Assembly (NCBI GenBank): GCA_937915375.1
Contig: CALDMO010000043.1
Span: 62,001-126,000, forward strand
Reading direction: 5' to 3'
Length of the DNA: 64,000 bases
DNA from: an uncultured Marvinbryantia sp.
GTDB taxonomy: Bacteria; Bacillota; Clostridia; Lachnospirales; Lachnospiraceae
The notes beneath the pieces were generated by a model, which was not told the DNA's origin, made no database searches, and saw only the letters and a list, made by a program, of their open reading frames with translations. How positions within the stretch are numbered: the first letter of the stretch is position 1; each line of letters starts with the position of its first letter. Below are positions 1 to 8,325 of the stretch, piece after piece. The translations under genes were made by a program, and so were the position numbers.

Positions 1-1
1 A

Positions 2-3000
2 TGCGATACGCCAACACTTGATGCTGAGACTGCTAAGAAATATCTGTTAAAGGCAGAGGACGGCAGCTATAGAGAAACTACATTCTGGGCTTCCTTTGCA
101 GACGCAAGTGATGTGACGCTTATGTATCTTCCGAATCCGTTACAGGCCGGAACGACGACACCGGGACATGAAAATCTTGCTCCGGCGACCGGTCAGGCGA
201 AAGGTTCTACAGCTACGCCGAACAACGGCTATAAGTTCATAAACTGGACGACAGCAAATGGTGACGTAGTGGGCGAGTCGCTTACTCTGACAGGCGCAGA
301 GGTAGATAAGTGGGCGAAGACCGAAAAAGACATCTATGAAACGAAGGTTTTCAGGGCAAACTTTGCAATTGACGAGGATCAGACGGCAACGGTTACCTAT
401 ACCGCGGAAACAGGCGGCAGTGTAGATAACCCAAGCGATACAATCCAGATCGTCACAGGAAATACACTTACGGGCTCTACAGCAGCAGCGGCTAAGGGCT
501 ACCGCTTTATCGGCTGGTATAAAGGAGAAGAACAGATCAGCCGTGAGCTTTCTCTTACGCCGGAAGACGTAGAAGCGGAGCTGGAAAGAAATGAAGACCG
601 GACGTATAAAGATACGACGTTTACGGCAAAATTCGAACCGGACCCAAGACAGTGGGTAATGGTTTCCTATCAGTCAGAGGATCAGACGAAAGGAACTGTT
701 GACAGAGTTTCTGATTTCATTCAGATCGTCACAGGCGAACCGCTGAATGGCTCGGCAGCGACAGCAAAACCGGGTTATAAATTCGTCGGCTGGTATAAGG
801 AAGGCGAAAAGGATCCGATCACCACAGAGACAGCGCTTACGGCTGCGGCGATCAAAAACGCAGACGCACTGAATAAGGCCGAGGACGGCACTTATACGGC
901 AACGGCCTTTATCGCAAAATTCGCTTATGATGAAGCGCAGGAAGTAACGATCTCCTATGAATCATCAAATAAGGACTGGGGAACAGTGAATCCTGGATCA
1001 GAGAAGATCCAGATCGTACCGGGCAATCCGGATGCTTCGATTAAAGGTTCTGCTGCGACAGCGTTGACCGGTTACAAGTTTGTCGGCTGGTATAAAGGCA
1101 ATACGCCGGTAAGCGCGGCGGCACAGCTGGGTGCGAAAAGCATAAAGGACGCGCTGAATAAGGACGCAAACGGGAATTATGCAGCGACGACCTTTACGGC
1201 GAAATTCGATTATGACGAGACGGCGCTGGCAACAGTGACCTATGTATCTGAAGATGCAGAGAAGGGAACGGTTGACAACGGAAGCGACACGATCCAGATC
1301 AGAACCGGCGAACCGCTGGAAGGTTCAAAAGCCACAGCAAAAGCAGGTTATCGGTTCACGGGCTGGAAGAAGAGCGTGGACGGTTCAGATCTGGTTGTGA
1401 CAGAGCAAGTGACACTTGACGGAACGACAGCAAAGAATAACTTGAACACCCTAAACGACAGATATACAACAACAACATTTATCGCGACCTTTACGGAGCA
1501 GGACAATGTGACATTGACATATGCTGTAAATCCGACAGAGGGCGGAACCGTGACAAACAGTCCGGAGAGCCTTGCGCCGGCGACCGGCCAGTCACAGGGA
1601 TCTACCGCGACAGCAGCGCCGGGTTATAAGTTCACAAGCTGGACAGCAAACGGCGAAGAAGCTGGGGAAGAGCTCGTTCTGACACCGGAGCAGGTAGACG
1701 CAGTAGCAAAGAAGACCGGAATTTATGAGGCAACGACCTTTACGGCAAACTTTGCGATCGACGAAGACCAGACGGTAGAGGTTACTTATGAGGCGGATCC
1801 GACAGAAGGCGGAATAGTTACGAATCCAAGCGATACGATCCAGATCGTGACTGCGGACGGTCTGAAGGGTTCGAAAGCGGAAGTGGCAGACGGTTATAAG
1901 TTTATCGGCTGGTATAAGGGAAATCGGTTTGTGACGGCAGAAGCAGAGCTTAATGTGGAAACCGCGCTGAAATTCCTTGAAAAACCAAATGGAAAGACGT
2001 ATGAGGCGACAGTCTTTACGGCGAGATTTGAAATCGATCCGACACAGACGAAGGAGCTGAGCGCGACAGTTGATTATATGCTTGCGCAAGACCTACAGCC
2101 AGAGGATCATGTAGAACTCAAAGAGACGGTGCAGGTACTGCAGCCGGATAAACTTTCGACTGCAGGTGTGACAGGAAAGTCTTATCCAGGCTGGAAGTTG
2201 GATAAGATCACGGTCAATGGAGAAACGGTGGAAACGCTTCCTTCAGAGGTGGACAACAAAGCAAAAGTGATTTATCACTATATCGCAGATTTCAGCAGTC
2301 TTGACGCGGCAGGATTTGAAGAGTTCTACAGCGGACAGACCTATCAGGTAAGTGTGACAGGTACACTTGAAGGAGATGTGATCCGGTTCTACAAGACGGA
2401 TGCGCAGACGCCGGAAACAGCAGGAGTCGGAAAAGAAATCCAAAATTCCTTTGTGAATGTTTCGGATTCGACCGCAGTTCTGGTTGAGGTAACGCGCGGA
2501 AGCAACGAGCAGACCTGGACAAAGACCGTAAATGCGGCAGTGAAACCGGTTGAGGTAGAGCTTACAGCAGACAGCGGCAAAAAGGTTTATGACGGAACAC
2601 CTCTTGAAGTTTCGACCTATAAGATCACCGCAGGCGCGTTTGTAGCTGACGAGGGTCTGGAGATTGTAACGATAGAGGGCAGTCAGACGTATGTCGGCAG
2701 CAGCGCTGCTGAAATTACAGCGTATACGTTTAAGAAAGGCACACTGGAAGAAAACTATAGCATCATCTGTAAACCGGGCACTCTTACGGTGACAGAGGAA
2801 GGCGCAGATCCGGACGACATCATGACAAAGACGCATGAAGGAAAGACGTATGGACTTGGCGATGTAATCACCTTCACGATTAAAGTGAAGAATATTTATG
2901 ACAAGTCTTGTGATATCACGATTAATGAGCAGCAGGGTGTGAAGATCACCGGTGAATCGAAATTTACCGCAGTGAAACCAGGCGAGGAAGTAAGCACGAC

Positions 3001-3949
3001 AGCCGTTTATACGGTAACAGAGGCGGATCTTCTGGCAGGCAGATTTACAAATACGGTAACTGCTTCTATTGATGAGAACACACATACAGCGACGGATACG
3101 ACAGACACGTTTGAAGATCCGAAATCTCATCTTACTGTAGATAAAAAGACAACCAGTACGCCAAAAGACGGTGTGGCTTATACGCCGGGAGAGACGATCA
3201 CCTATGCGGTGACAGCAGTCAACGACGGAAATCTGACACTGACAGGTGTGACAGTTGTGGATGAGCTTACGGGAGATGTCTGGAAGATCAAATCACTGGC
3301 TCCGGGCGAGAGTCAAACCTTTGAGGCGGAATACCTTGTCACAGAAGCGGATATGGAAAACGGAACAGTCAAAAATGTGGCGACTGCTGTAGTGGAAACA
3401 CCGGATCCGGAGCATCCGGGAACCATTATAGTTCCGGGCGATACGGAAGATCCAATCGTGACGGAGCACGCAAGTCTATGGCTGGAGAAAACGGTAGATT
3501 CGGAAAAGGACAGCTATGAAGTCGGTGATACCATTCGATATACCATTCATGTGGTAAATAACGGCAACGTAACAATCCGCGATATTGAGGTCCGTGATCC
3601 GCTGACCGGCGATACATGGACAATCGAAGCATTAGCACCGCAAGAAAAGCAGGAATTCCATGCGACCTATAAGGTAACCGAAGAGGATGCCAAGAAAGGC
3701 AGTGTGACAAATACTGCAGAAGTGATCGGAACGGATCTAGGAGACAACGAGATCAAGACGGATGGTTCGGTAACTGTTCGGGTTGTTCCGAAACCTTTGA
3801 AAGCAGAAATGTCAGAAGATGATATGCCAAAGGGCGGTGTACCGAAAACCGGAGATGAGACAGCTGTTATGCAGTGGCTGTTGCTTATGGCAATAGCGGC
3901 AGGAACGGTTCTGACTGGTACATTGCTGCGAAGAAGACGTAAAGAGTAA
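2..3949 (+). CDS. Repeat-rich sortase-anchored surface protein (5' end outside window)
   Basis: The frame is open from the first bases, so the N-terminus and signal peptide lie upstream; 1315 residues are visible. The first two thirds are about seven complete units of 90-95 residues plus the tail of another. Each has a Thr/Val-Tyr start, 'GY(K/R)F.GW' in the middle and a 'TTFTAKF'-like end, the signature of InlB B-repeat/Flg_new modules. Next come a divergent module, a YDG/MBG-like segment ('KKVYDGTPLEV') and three DUF11-like beta-sandwich repeats ('GDTIRYTIHVVNNGN'). The C-terminus has VPKTG, a hydrophobic segment and RRRRKE, a classical sortase signal, so the protein is inferred to be cell-wall linked. 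No sortase gene lies in the window. Probably an adhesin or stalk; the ligand is unknown. Long antisense frames inside it follow from its repeat composition and are not genes. Confidence 0.9.
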   Translation, partial: CDTPTLDAETAKKYLLKAEDGSYRETTFWASFADASDVTLMYLPNPLQAGTTTPGHENLAPATGQAKGSTATPNNGYKFINWTTANGDVVGESLTLTGAEVDKWAKTEKDIYETKVFRANFAIDEDQTATVTYTAETGGSVDNPSDTIQIVTGNTLTGSTAAAAKGYRFIGWYKGEEQISRELSLTPEDVEAELERNEDRTYKDTTFTAKFEPDPRQWVMVSYQSEDQTKGTVDRVSDFIQIVTGEPLNGSAATAKPGYKFVGWYKEGEKDPITTETALTAAAIKNADALNKAEDGTYTATAFIAKFAYDEAQEVTISYESSNKDWGTVNPGSEKIQIVPGNPDASIKGSAATALTGYKFVGWYKGNTPVSAAAQLGAKSIKDALNKDANGNYAATTFTAKFDYDETALATVTYVSEDAEKGTVDNGSDTIQIRTGEPLEGSKATAKAGYRFTGWKKSVDGSDLVVTEQVTLDGTTAKNNLNTLNDRYTTTTFIATFTEQDNVTLTYAVNPTEGGTVTNSPESLAPATGQSQGSTATAAPGYKFTSWTANGEEAGEELVLTPEQVDAVAKKTGIYEATTFTANFAIDEDQTVEVTYEADPTEGGIVTNPSDTIQIVTADGLKGSKAEVADGYKFIGWYKGNRFVTAEAELNVETALKFLEKPNGKTYEATVFTARFEIDPTQTKELSATVDYMLAQDLQPEDHVELKETVQVLQPDKLSTAGVTGKSYPGWKLDKITVNGETVETLPSEVDNKAKVIYHYIADFSSLDAAGFEEFYSGQTYQVSVTGTLEGDVIRFYKTDAQTPETAGVGKEIQNSFVNVSDSTAVLVEVTRGSNEQTWTKTVNAAVKPVEVELTADSGKKVYDGTPLEVSTYKITAGAFVADEGLEIVTIEGSQTYVGSSAAEITAYTFKKGTLEENYSIICKPGTLTVTEEGADPDDIMTKTHEGKTYGLGDVITFTIKVKNIYDKSCDITINEQQGVKITGESKFTAVKPGEEVSTTAVYTVTEADLLAGRFTNTVTASIDENTHTATDTTDTFEDPKSHLTVDKKTTSTPKDGVAYTPGETITYAVTAVNDGNLTLTGVTVVDELTGDVWKIKSLAPGESQTFEAEYLVTEADMENGTVKNVATAVVETPDPEHPGTIIVPGDTEDPIVTEHASLWLEKTVDSEKDSYEVGDTIRYTIHVVNNGNVTIRDIEVRDPLTGDTWTIEALAPQEKQEFHATYKVTEEDAKKGSVTNTAEVIGTDLGDNEIKTDGSVTVRVVPKPLKAEMSEDDMPKGGVPKTGDETAVMQWLLLMAIAAGTVLTGTLLRRRRKE

Positions 3950-3971
3950 GGTAGATTACTAAAAGAAAGGA

Positions 3972-4010
3972 GAGCCGCGCTGACAGAGATGTCAGGGCGG
4001 CTCCTACATT
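3972..4010 (+). terminator. Terminator-like hairpin after the surface-protein gene
   Basis: GAGCCGC and GCGGCTC arms enclose a second short pairing (CTGACA with TGTCAG), 23 bases after the stop codon. The run after the stem (CTACATTTCTTATT) is T-rich but interrupted. It probably ends the surface-protein transcript. Confidence 0.6.
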
Positions 4011-4012
4011 TC

Positions 4013-4370
4013 TTATTGCTTTGCCAGTTCTTTGATCCTATCCAGGCATGTATCAAAAAACATGCGGTAACTTTCGCAGAAATAATTTTCATAAGTATCG
4101 GTTACAGGCATATAGTCTCGATTACGCTGACATCCTCCTTTACAGATCCAGTGATGCGGACAGCTTTTGCAATGAGGTGACAGATTTTGTGATCGTTCGA
4201 TAAATCGGATTTCCTTTCTTTTTTCATTTGTCTGGGAAAAGCTGTTTTCGTTAAAATTGCCGAGAAGATATTCATCGAGCATATAAAAATCACAGGGATA
4301 TACATTGCCATTGGCTTCTACGACATACTGGACACTGCATATGCCGCATTGATCGCAGGCAGCTGATACA
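4013..4370 (-). pseudogene. C-terminal fragment of an anaerobic sulfatase-maturase-like radical SAM/SPASM protein
   Basis: The minus strand encodes about 115 residues typical of the SPASM end of anSME-family proteins: 'CGICSVQYVVEANG', 'YPCDFYMLDEYLLGN', then 'CKSCPHHWICKGGC' and a final 'FCESYRMFF'. These cysteines bind the auxiliary Fe-S clusters in the family. The radical SAM core with its CxxxCxxC motif is absent. Reading upstream (beyond about 4370) the frame stays open but the family resemblance stops, where the sequence becomes the start of the plus-strand chimeric frame at 4413. No sulfatase gene is nearby. I call it a remnant; the break point is approximate. Confidence 0.7.
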
Positions 4371-4412
4371 TGGACAGTTACTTGTCCGTGGGCTCCGTCT
4401 GGTGTTGCTGCA

Positions 4413-5042
4413 ATGGTAAGCCAGCAGGCAGCTACAAAATCTACAGAGTACTCAGATAATCTGATACTTGTAGCAGAAGCAGTAAAGGGCGATGCAGCTA
4501 CTGTAAATACATGGGTTGCGGCAGCAATGGCAGCGGCATTGATTCTTGGTATTGTAATTGCAATTATTTTTTATGCAATGGCAGTCGGTCTGGCAGTCGG
4601 AATGGGCTTTCTGTCATTGGCAGCGCTTTTAACGATGGTGGTCGGAGTGGTGATTCTGCTTTTGGAAAAATCCGGATTTGGAAGTCATACAACAAGGGAG
4701 CGGGAACTTCGTATTACGATTCCGGAAGATTTAAATTATAATGGAATCTTTGATGATGTATTCCAGACGTATACCAGATCACATATGTCTGAAATTCCGG
4801 TAGAAGAAATAAAAGAAAAACAGGATTTTAGCCAGATTGAGGATCGTGAAGACAGAATCATATTGGAAACGGCTTTTCAGGTACTGTCAAAAGAAGAGTG
4901 TCAGATTATTGTTCTGCATGCGGTATCCGGTATGAAACACAGAGAAATCGGAGAGCTGCTGCATGAGCCGCTTTCTACTGTTTTGTCTAAATATAATCGG
5001 GGAATAAAAAAACTGCGCCGACAACTGGAGGAGAGATTATGA
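4413..5042 (+). pseudogene. Chimeric frame: DUF4956 membrane-protein end joined to sigma-70 region 4
   Basis: A single 209-residue frame reads through parts of unrelated families. Residues 1-50 end in a hydrophobic stretch of unclear origin, faintly like a surface-protein anchor. Residues about 54-122 ('FYAMAVGLAVGMGF', 'ITIPEDLNYNGIFDDVFQTYT') match the last membrane helices and C-terminal tail of DUF4956 proteins. Residues about 125-209 ('LSKEECQIIVLHAVSGMKHREIGELL', split here only by eye) are the helix-turn-helix end of a small sigma-70 factor. Sigma region 2, which binds core polymerase and the -10 box, is missing, so it cannot act as a normal sigma factor. Its stop overlaps the ATG of the anti-sigma remnant in the usual sigma/anti-sigma arrangement. 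A deletion fusion or an assembly join could both explain it. Confidence 0.65.
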
Positions 5043-5890
5043 AAAAATTACAGATTCTTATATTCATTTGCATTTACGGTCAGCGATGAAATCTCTTGTT
5101 CCGGAGAAGGCTGAGGAACTTTGGCAGATGGATGTGCCAAGAGCAGACGGAAACGAATGGTATTTAGATGGAACCGGACATAGACGTTCGGGATTTCATT
5201 ATATAGCGCGGGCTTTGTCTGCGACAGCGGCTTGTCTGTATGATCGCATTTTATATGATCCAGCTGCGTACGGATGCGACCATTTACCTGGATGTAAATC
5301 CAAGTGCGGAACTGCAGATCAATCGTCGGGAAAAAGCAATTCTTGCCAGAGCGGCCAATCCGGATGGAGAAGTAATCCTTGACAATATGGATTTAAAGAA
5401 TACAGATCTGGATATTGCGATGAATGCGATTTTGGGATCGATGGTGCGCCATGGCTATTTGAGCGAAGCCGAAAACCTGATTCTTTTGTCTGTAGACAGC
5501 AGAGATACTGGACGTGCAGAGGAACTGCAGAAACGTCTTACGACAGATATCGATGAATGTCTGGTTTCTATGCTGGGAGAAGGAACTATACTCAATCAGA
5601 CTTTAGAAACAGCAGAGGAATTAAAAAATCTGTCTTCCGAATATCAAATTACGCCGGGAAAAGCGTATTTGCTGCAGCGGATTATAGAAAAATATCCCGA
5701 ATTGAGTTACAAGAAGCTTGCAGAGTTTACAATGAATCAATTGATTCCTTATCTTCAGGAAAATGGGGTGGATCCGGAAGAATTTGTAATCTGGTCCGGG
5801 ACACCAATGAAAAAGCCGGAAACAGAAGAGGAAGAAAAGGATTCGGAGGATGAAAAAGAAGAAAGACAGGATGAGGAAGAAGAGGATTGA
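5039..5890 (+). pseudogene. Anti-sigma factor domain protein, two frameshifts
   Basis: The ATG at 5039 overlaps the stop of the preceding sigma fragment. After it the frame dies within 17 codons, but the next frame continues sensibly from about 5041 ('KITDSYIHLHLRSAMKSLVP' and onward) to about 5230. The original frame then resumes: 'MIAFYMIQ' membrane helix, 'ATIYLDVNPSAELQINRREK', 'MVRHGYLSEAENLILLSV'. This is the layout of sporulating-Firmicutes anti-sigma proteins: short cytoplasmic N-terminus, one helix, RsgI-like extracytoplasmic domain. It ends in a very acidic Glu/Asp tail. The first shift sits in a run of six A where seven would restore frame; the second lies near 5228-5238 and compensates. 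The intact part alone is 5240-5890. Either a decayed gene or two sequencing indels. Confidence 0.7.
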
Positions 5891-5930
5891 ATAAAGAGGA
5901 ATACAGTGTCTCTTTTTGATGAGGTTAGAA

Positions 5931-5959
5931 TTGACGCTGTACGTCTGGAAGATTATAAT
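5931..5959 (+). promoter_or_regulatory. Sigma-A promoter for uridine kinase
   Basis: TTGACG (5931-5936), 17-base spacer and TATAAT (5954-5959), about 58 bases before the udk start. Close to consensus in both boxes. Confidence 0.75.
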
Positions 5960-6016
5960 AAATAATAAAAATATATGCATAAAGCGATAGTTTACAAAAG
6001 AGCGGGAGGAAATTAG

Positions 6017-6643
6017 ATGGAAACGATGATTATCGGAATTGCCGGTGGGACCGGATCTGGAAAATCTACCTTTACGAATCGTCTGAAGGACGCTTTTGGG
6101 GATGAAGTGGCGGTGGTGTATCATGACAATTATTACCGCAGGCAGGATGATGTTCCGTTTGAAGAACGCAAAAAGGTCAATTACGATCATCCGGACTCTC
6201 TGGAAACGGAGCTTTTAGTGGAGCATCTGCACAAATTAAAAAACGGAGAGGCGGTAGAGTGTCCGGTTTATGATTACAGTCTGCACAATCGTTCGAATGA
6301 AGTGGTGCGTATCGAGCCGAAGCGGATTATTCTGGTGGAGGGGATTTTGCTTCTGGCAGATACGAGAGTGCGCGATCTGCTTGATATTAAGATTTTTGTG
6401 GAAGCGGATGCCGATGAGCGTATTCTGCGCAGAGTGGTGCGCGATGTCAAGGAACGCGGCCGCGATATCGACAATATTGTGCAGCAGTATCTGACAACGG
6501 TTAAGCCGATGCACTATCTGTACGTGGAGCCGACGAAGGCAATGGCGGACATTATTATCAACAGCGGTATGAATGATGTGGCATTCGATATTGTAAAATC
6601 AAAAATACAGCTTTTATTGCAGAAAATGAACTGCAGCTTTTAA
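6017..6643 (+). CDS. udk: Uridine kinase
   Basis: Pyrimidine salvage enzyme that phosphorylates uridine and cytidine to UMP and CMP with ATP or GTP, in the cytoplasm. The 208 residues match the family length. The P-loop GGTGSGKST lies at residues 10-18, followed by 'YHDNYYR' and the conserved 'NYDHPDS', 'DYSLHNR' and 'VEGILLL' blocks. The ATG has a GGGAGGAAATTAG leader and a near-consensus promoter upstream. It appears monocistronic or cotranscribed with the following L,D-transpeptidase, 94 bases on. Nothing unusual. Confidence 0.95.
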   Translation: METMIIGIAGGTGSGKSTFTNRLKDAFGDEVAVVYHDNYYRRQDDVPFEERKKVNYDHPDSLETELLVEHLHKLKNGEAVECPVYDYSLHNRSNEVVRIEPKRIILVEGILLLADTRVRDLLDIKIFVEADADERILRRVVRDVKERGRDIDNIVQQYLTTVKPMHYLYVEPTKAMADIIINSGMNDVAFDIVKSKIQLLLQKMNCSF

Positions 6644-6737
6644 GTCGGAAAACTTTTGGAGGAGTTTTCGCATCTAATAGACAGGCGAGGGGAGTACCGG
6701 GAAACCAGATTGTAAAAGACAGGAATAATGGGGGCGC

Positions 6738-8264
6738 ATGGGGATGGAAGAACGCGCGAGAAAAAAGAGGAACCGTCTGGAAAAAGAACGGCGGAAAGAA
6801 GAAAAACATAAAAAACGGCAGCGGACGCTGAAAATACAGATCGGTGTTGTCTGTCTGTTGTTTGCCGCCCTTTTTTATGTGGTTTATGATAAGGTAATGG
6901 ATTCAGATACGATGGGGTGCCGAATGTCGGTGTGCGGTGCAAATGTTTCGTGGATGTCTCCGGAAAAAGCGCAGAAAAAAATAGAAGAAGATTTTGCGCA
7001 GACGAAGGTAACGTTTGAGGAAAATGGAAAAACCATTTATCAGACGACATTGGCGGAGGCGGGGTATTCACTGAAATCTGATCAGGTATTGCAGGAATTG
7101 GTACGCCTCAAGAAAGAGCGCAGGCCGTGTCTGAGTCTTTTGGAGCCAAAAAAGAATCGTAAAATCAGCTGTGAAATTCAGCAGAAGACGGAGAAGCAGG
7201 CGGCTGCGTTTGACGCCGCACATCTGACGAAAGATGGTAAGCAAAGAAAAGCGGCGCAGAATGCGGAAATTTCCTTTAATGAAAAAGACGGTAGGTATGA
7301 GATCCGTGCGGCGGTTCCGGGAACGGAGATTGACGCGGCAAAGCTGCAGGCAAAGACGAGGGAGACTTTGGAGAACAGTTTTGAAAAGGATCTGCTTGCC
7401 GGAGAAATTGAAATAGAGATCAACGAAGAAGTTTATAAAGAACCGCCTGTTACAGATCAGCAGCTGGCTTTAAAAGAAGAATTGGAACTGCTGAATAAGC
7501 GGTTGGAGAATTATCCGGCCGCGTCTGTCACGTACACGTTCGGCAGTGTAAAAGAGCAGCTCAGTGCAGATACGATCAAAGAATGGATTGTTCAGAATGA
7601 AAAAGAACTCTATCTTGATGAGGAGAAAATGCGCGCTTATGTTGCGGAACTGGCGGAAAAGTATAATACAAAACGGGCTGACCGTATGTTTATGACTTCT
7701 TATGGCTATGAGGTGGGGATGTGGCAGAGCGAGTATGGCTATGTGATCGATCAGGAGGCGGAGTATCAGCAGTTGTGTCAGGATCTGGAGAGCGGAGTGC
7801 CGGCAGAGCGCGAGCCGGTTTATGCGCAGGTGGGATATAACCGTGAAGGTACGGATGATCTGATGGGCAATTACATAGAGGTCAGTCTCGACAATCAGTA
7901 TATGTGGTGCTATCAAAACGGCGAGGCAGTCATGGAGACGGCGATCGTTTCCGGCAAACCGGAAGGGATCAACCAAACGACTGGGGAGACAGAAGACTGG
8001 TCTACTCTGCGCGGCGCGTTTGAGCTTGCCTATAAGGCGAGTCCGTTTGTACTGAGCAGCGACATTTATGGTTATGAAACAAAAGTGCAGTACTGGATGC
8101 CGTTTGAGGACGGACAGGGCTTTCATGACGCCGACTGGCAGACTTCGTTTGGCGGCACGGTATATCAGTATGCGGGCAGTCACGGCTGCATCAATATGCC
8201 GATCGATCAGGCTGCGGCGCTGTACAGCTATGTCGAGGGCGGATATCCGGTGATTATTTATTAA
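6738..8264 (+). CDS. Membrane-anchored L,D-transpeptidase (YkuD) with peptidoglycan-binding region
   Basis: 508 residues. A strongly basic cytoplasmic start (residues 1-30) precedes one membrane helix (about 31-50). A long extracytoplasmic part resembling the YoaR/PG_binding_4 modules of VanW-like proteins follows, then the catalytic YkuD domain from about residue 375. The active-site motif SHGCINMP is intact, with catalytic Cys484 and its paired histidine upstream. Such enzymes make 3-3 peptidoglycan cross-links or attach proteins to the wall, and are insensitive to most beta-lactams. ATG 6738 follows GGGGGCGC; another ATG two codons later is possible. The gene ends before a bidirectional hairpin. 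Confidence 0.88.
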   Translation: MGMEERARKKRNRLEKERRKEEKHKKRQRTLKIQIGVVCLLFAALFYVVYDKVMDSDTMGCRMSVCGANVSWMSPEKAQKKIEEDFAQTKVTFEENGKTIYQTTLAEAGYSLKSDQVLQELVRLKKERRPCLSLLEPKKNRKISCEIQQKTEKQAAAFDAAHLTKDGKQRKAAQNAEISFNEKDGRYEIRAAVPGTEIDAAKLQAKTRETLENSFEKDLLAGEIEIEINEEVYKEPPVTDQQLALKEELELLNKRLENYPAASVTYTFGSVKEQLSADTIKEWIVQNEKELYLDEEKMRAYVAELAEKYNTKRADRMFMTSYGYEVGMWQSEYGYVIDQEAEYQQLCQDLESGVPAEREPVYAQVGYNREGTDDLMGNYIEVSLDNQYMWCYQNGEAVMETAIVSGKPEGINQTTGETEDWSTLRGAFELAYKASPFVLSSDIYGYETKVQYWMPFEDGQGFHDADWQTSFGGTVYQYAGSHGCINMPIDQAAALYSYVEGGYPVIIY

Positions 8265-8286
8265 AGGGGATATCGGAAATATAGGG

Positions 8287-8325
8287 CAGCCGGGAAGTGT
8301 AAAACGCTTCCCGGCTGTTTGTCTT
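8287..8325. terminator. Bidirectional terminator between convergent genes
   Basis: An 11-base-pair perfect stem (CAGCCGGGAAG with CTTCCCGGCTG, 8287-8317) is followed by TTTGTCTTT on the plus strand. It separates the L,D-transpeptidase gene from the oppositely oriented ABC permease ending at 8326. Confidence 0.8.

Noticed and set aside
1592..3130. Long antisense frames inside the surface-protein gene (up to 295 codons)
   Set aside because: They arise from the repeat's codon composition, lack ribosome sites and family features, and lie opposite a clearly coding frame.
4013..4370. Intact anaerobic sulfatase maturase
   Set aside because: Only the SPASM end is present; no CxxxCxxC radical SAM core can be found upstream in any frame.
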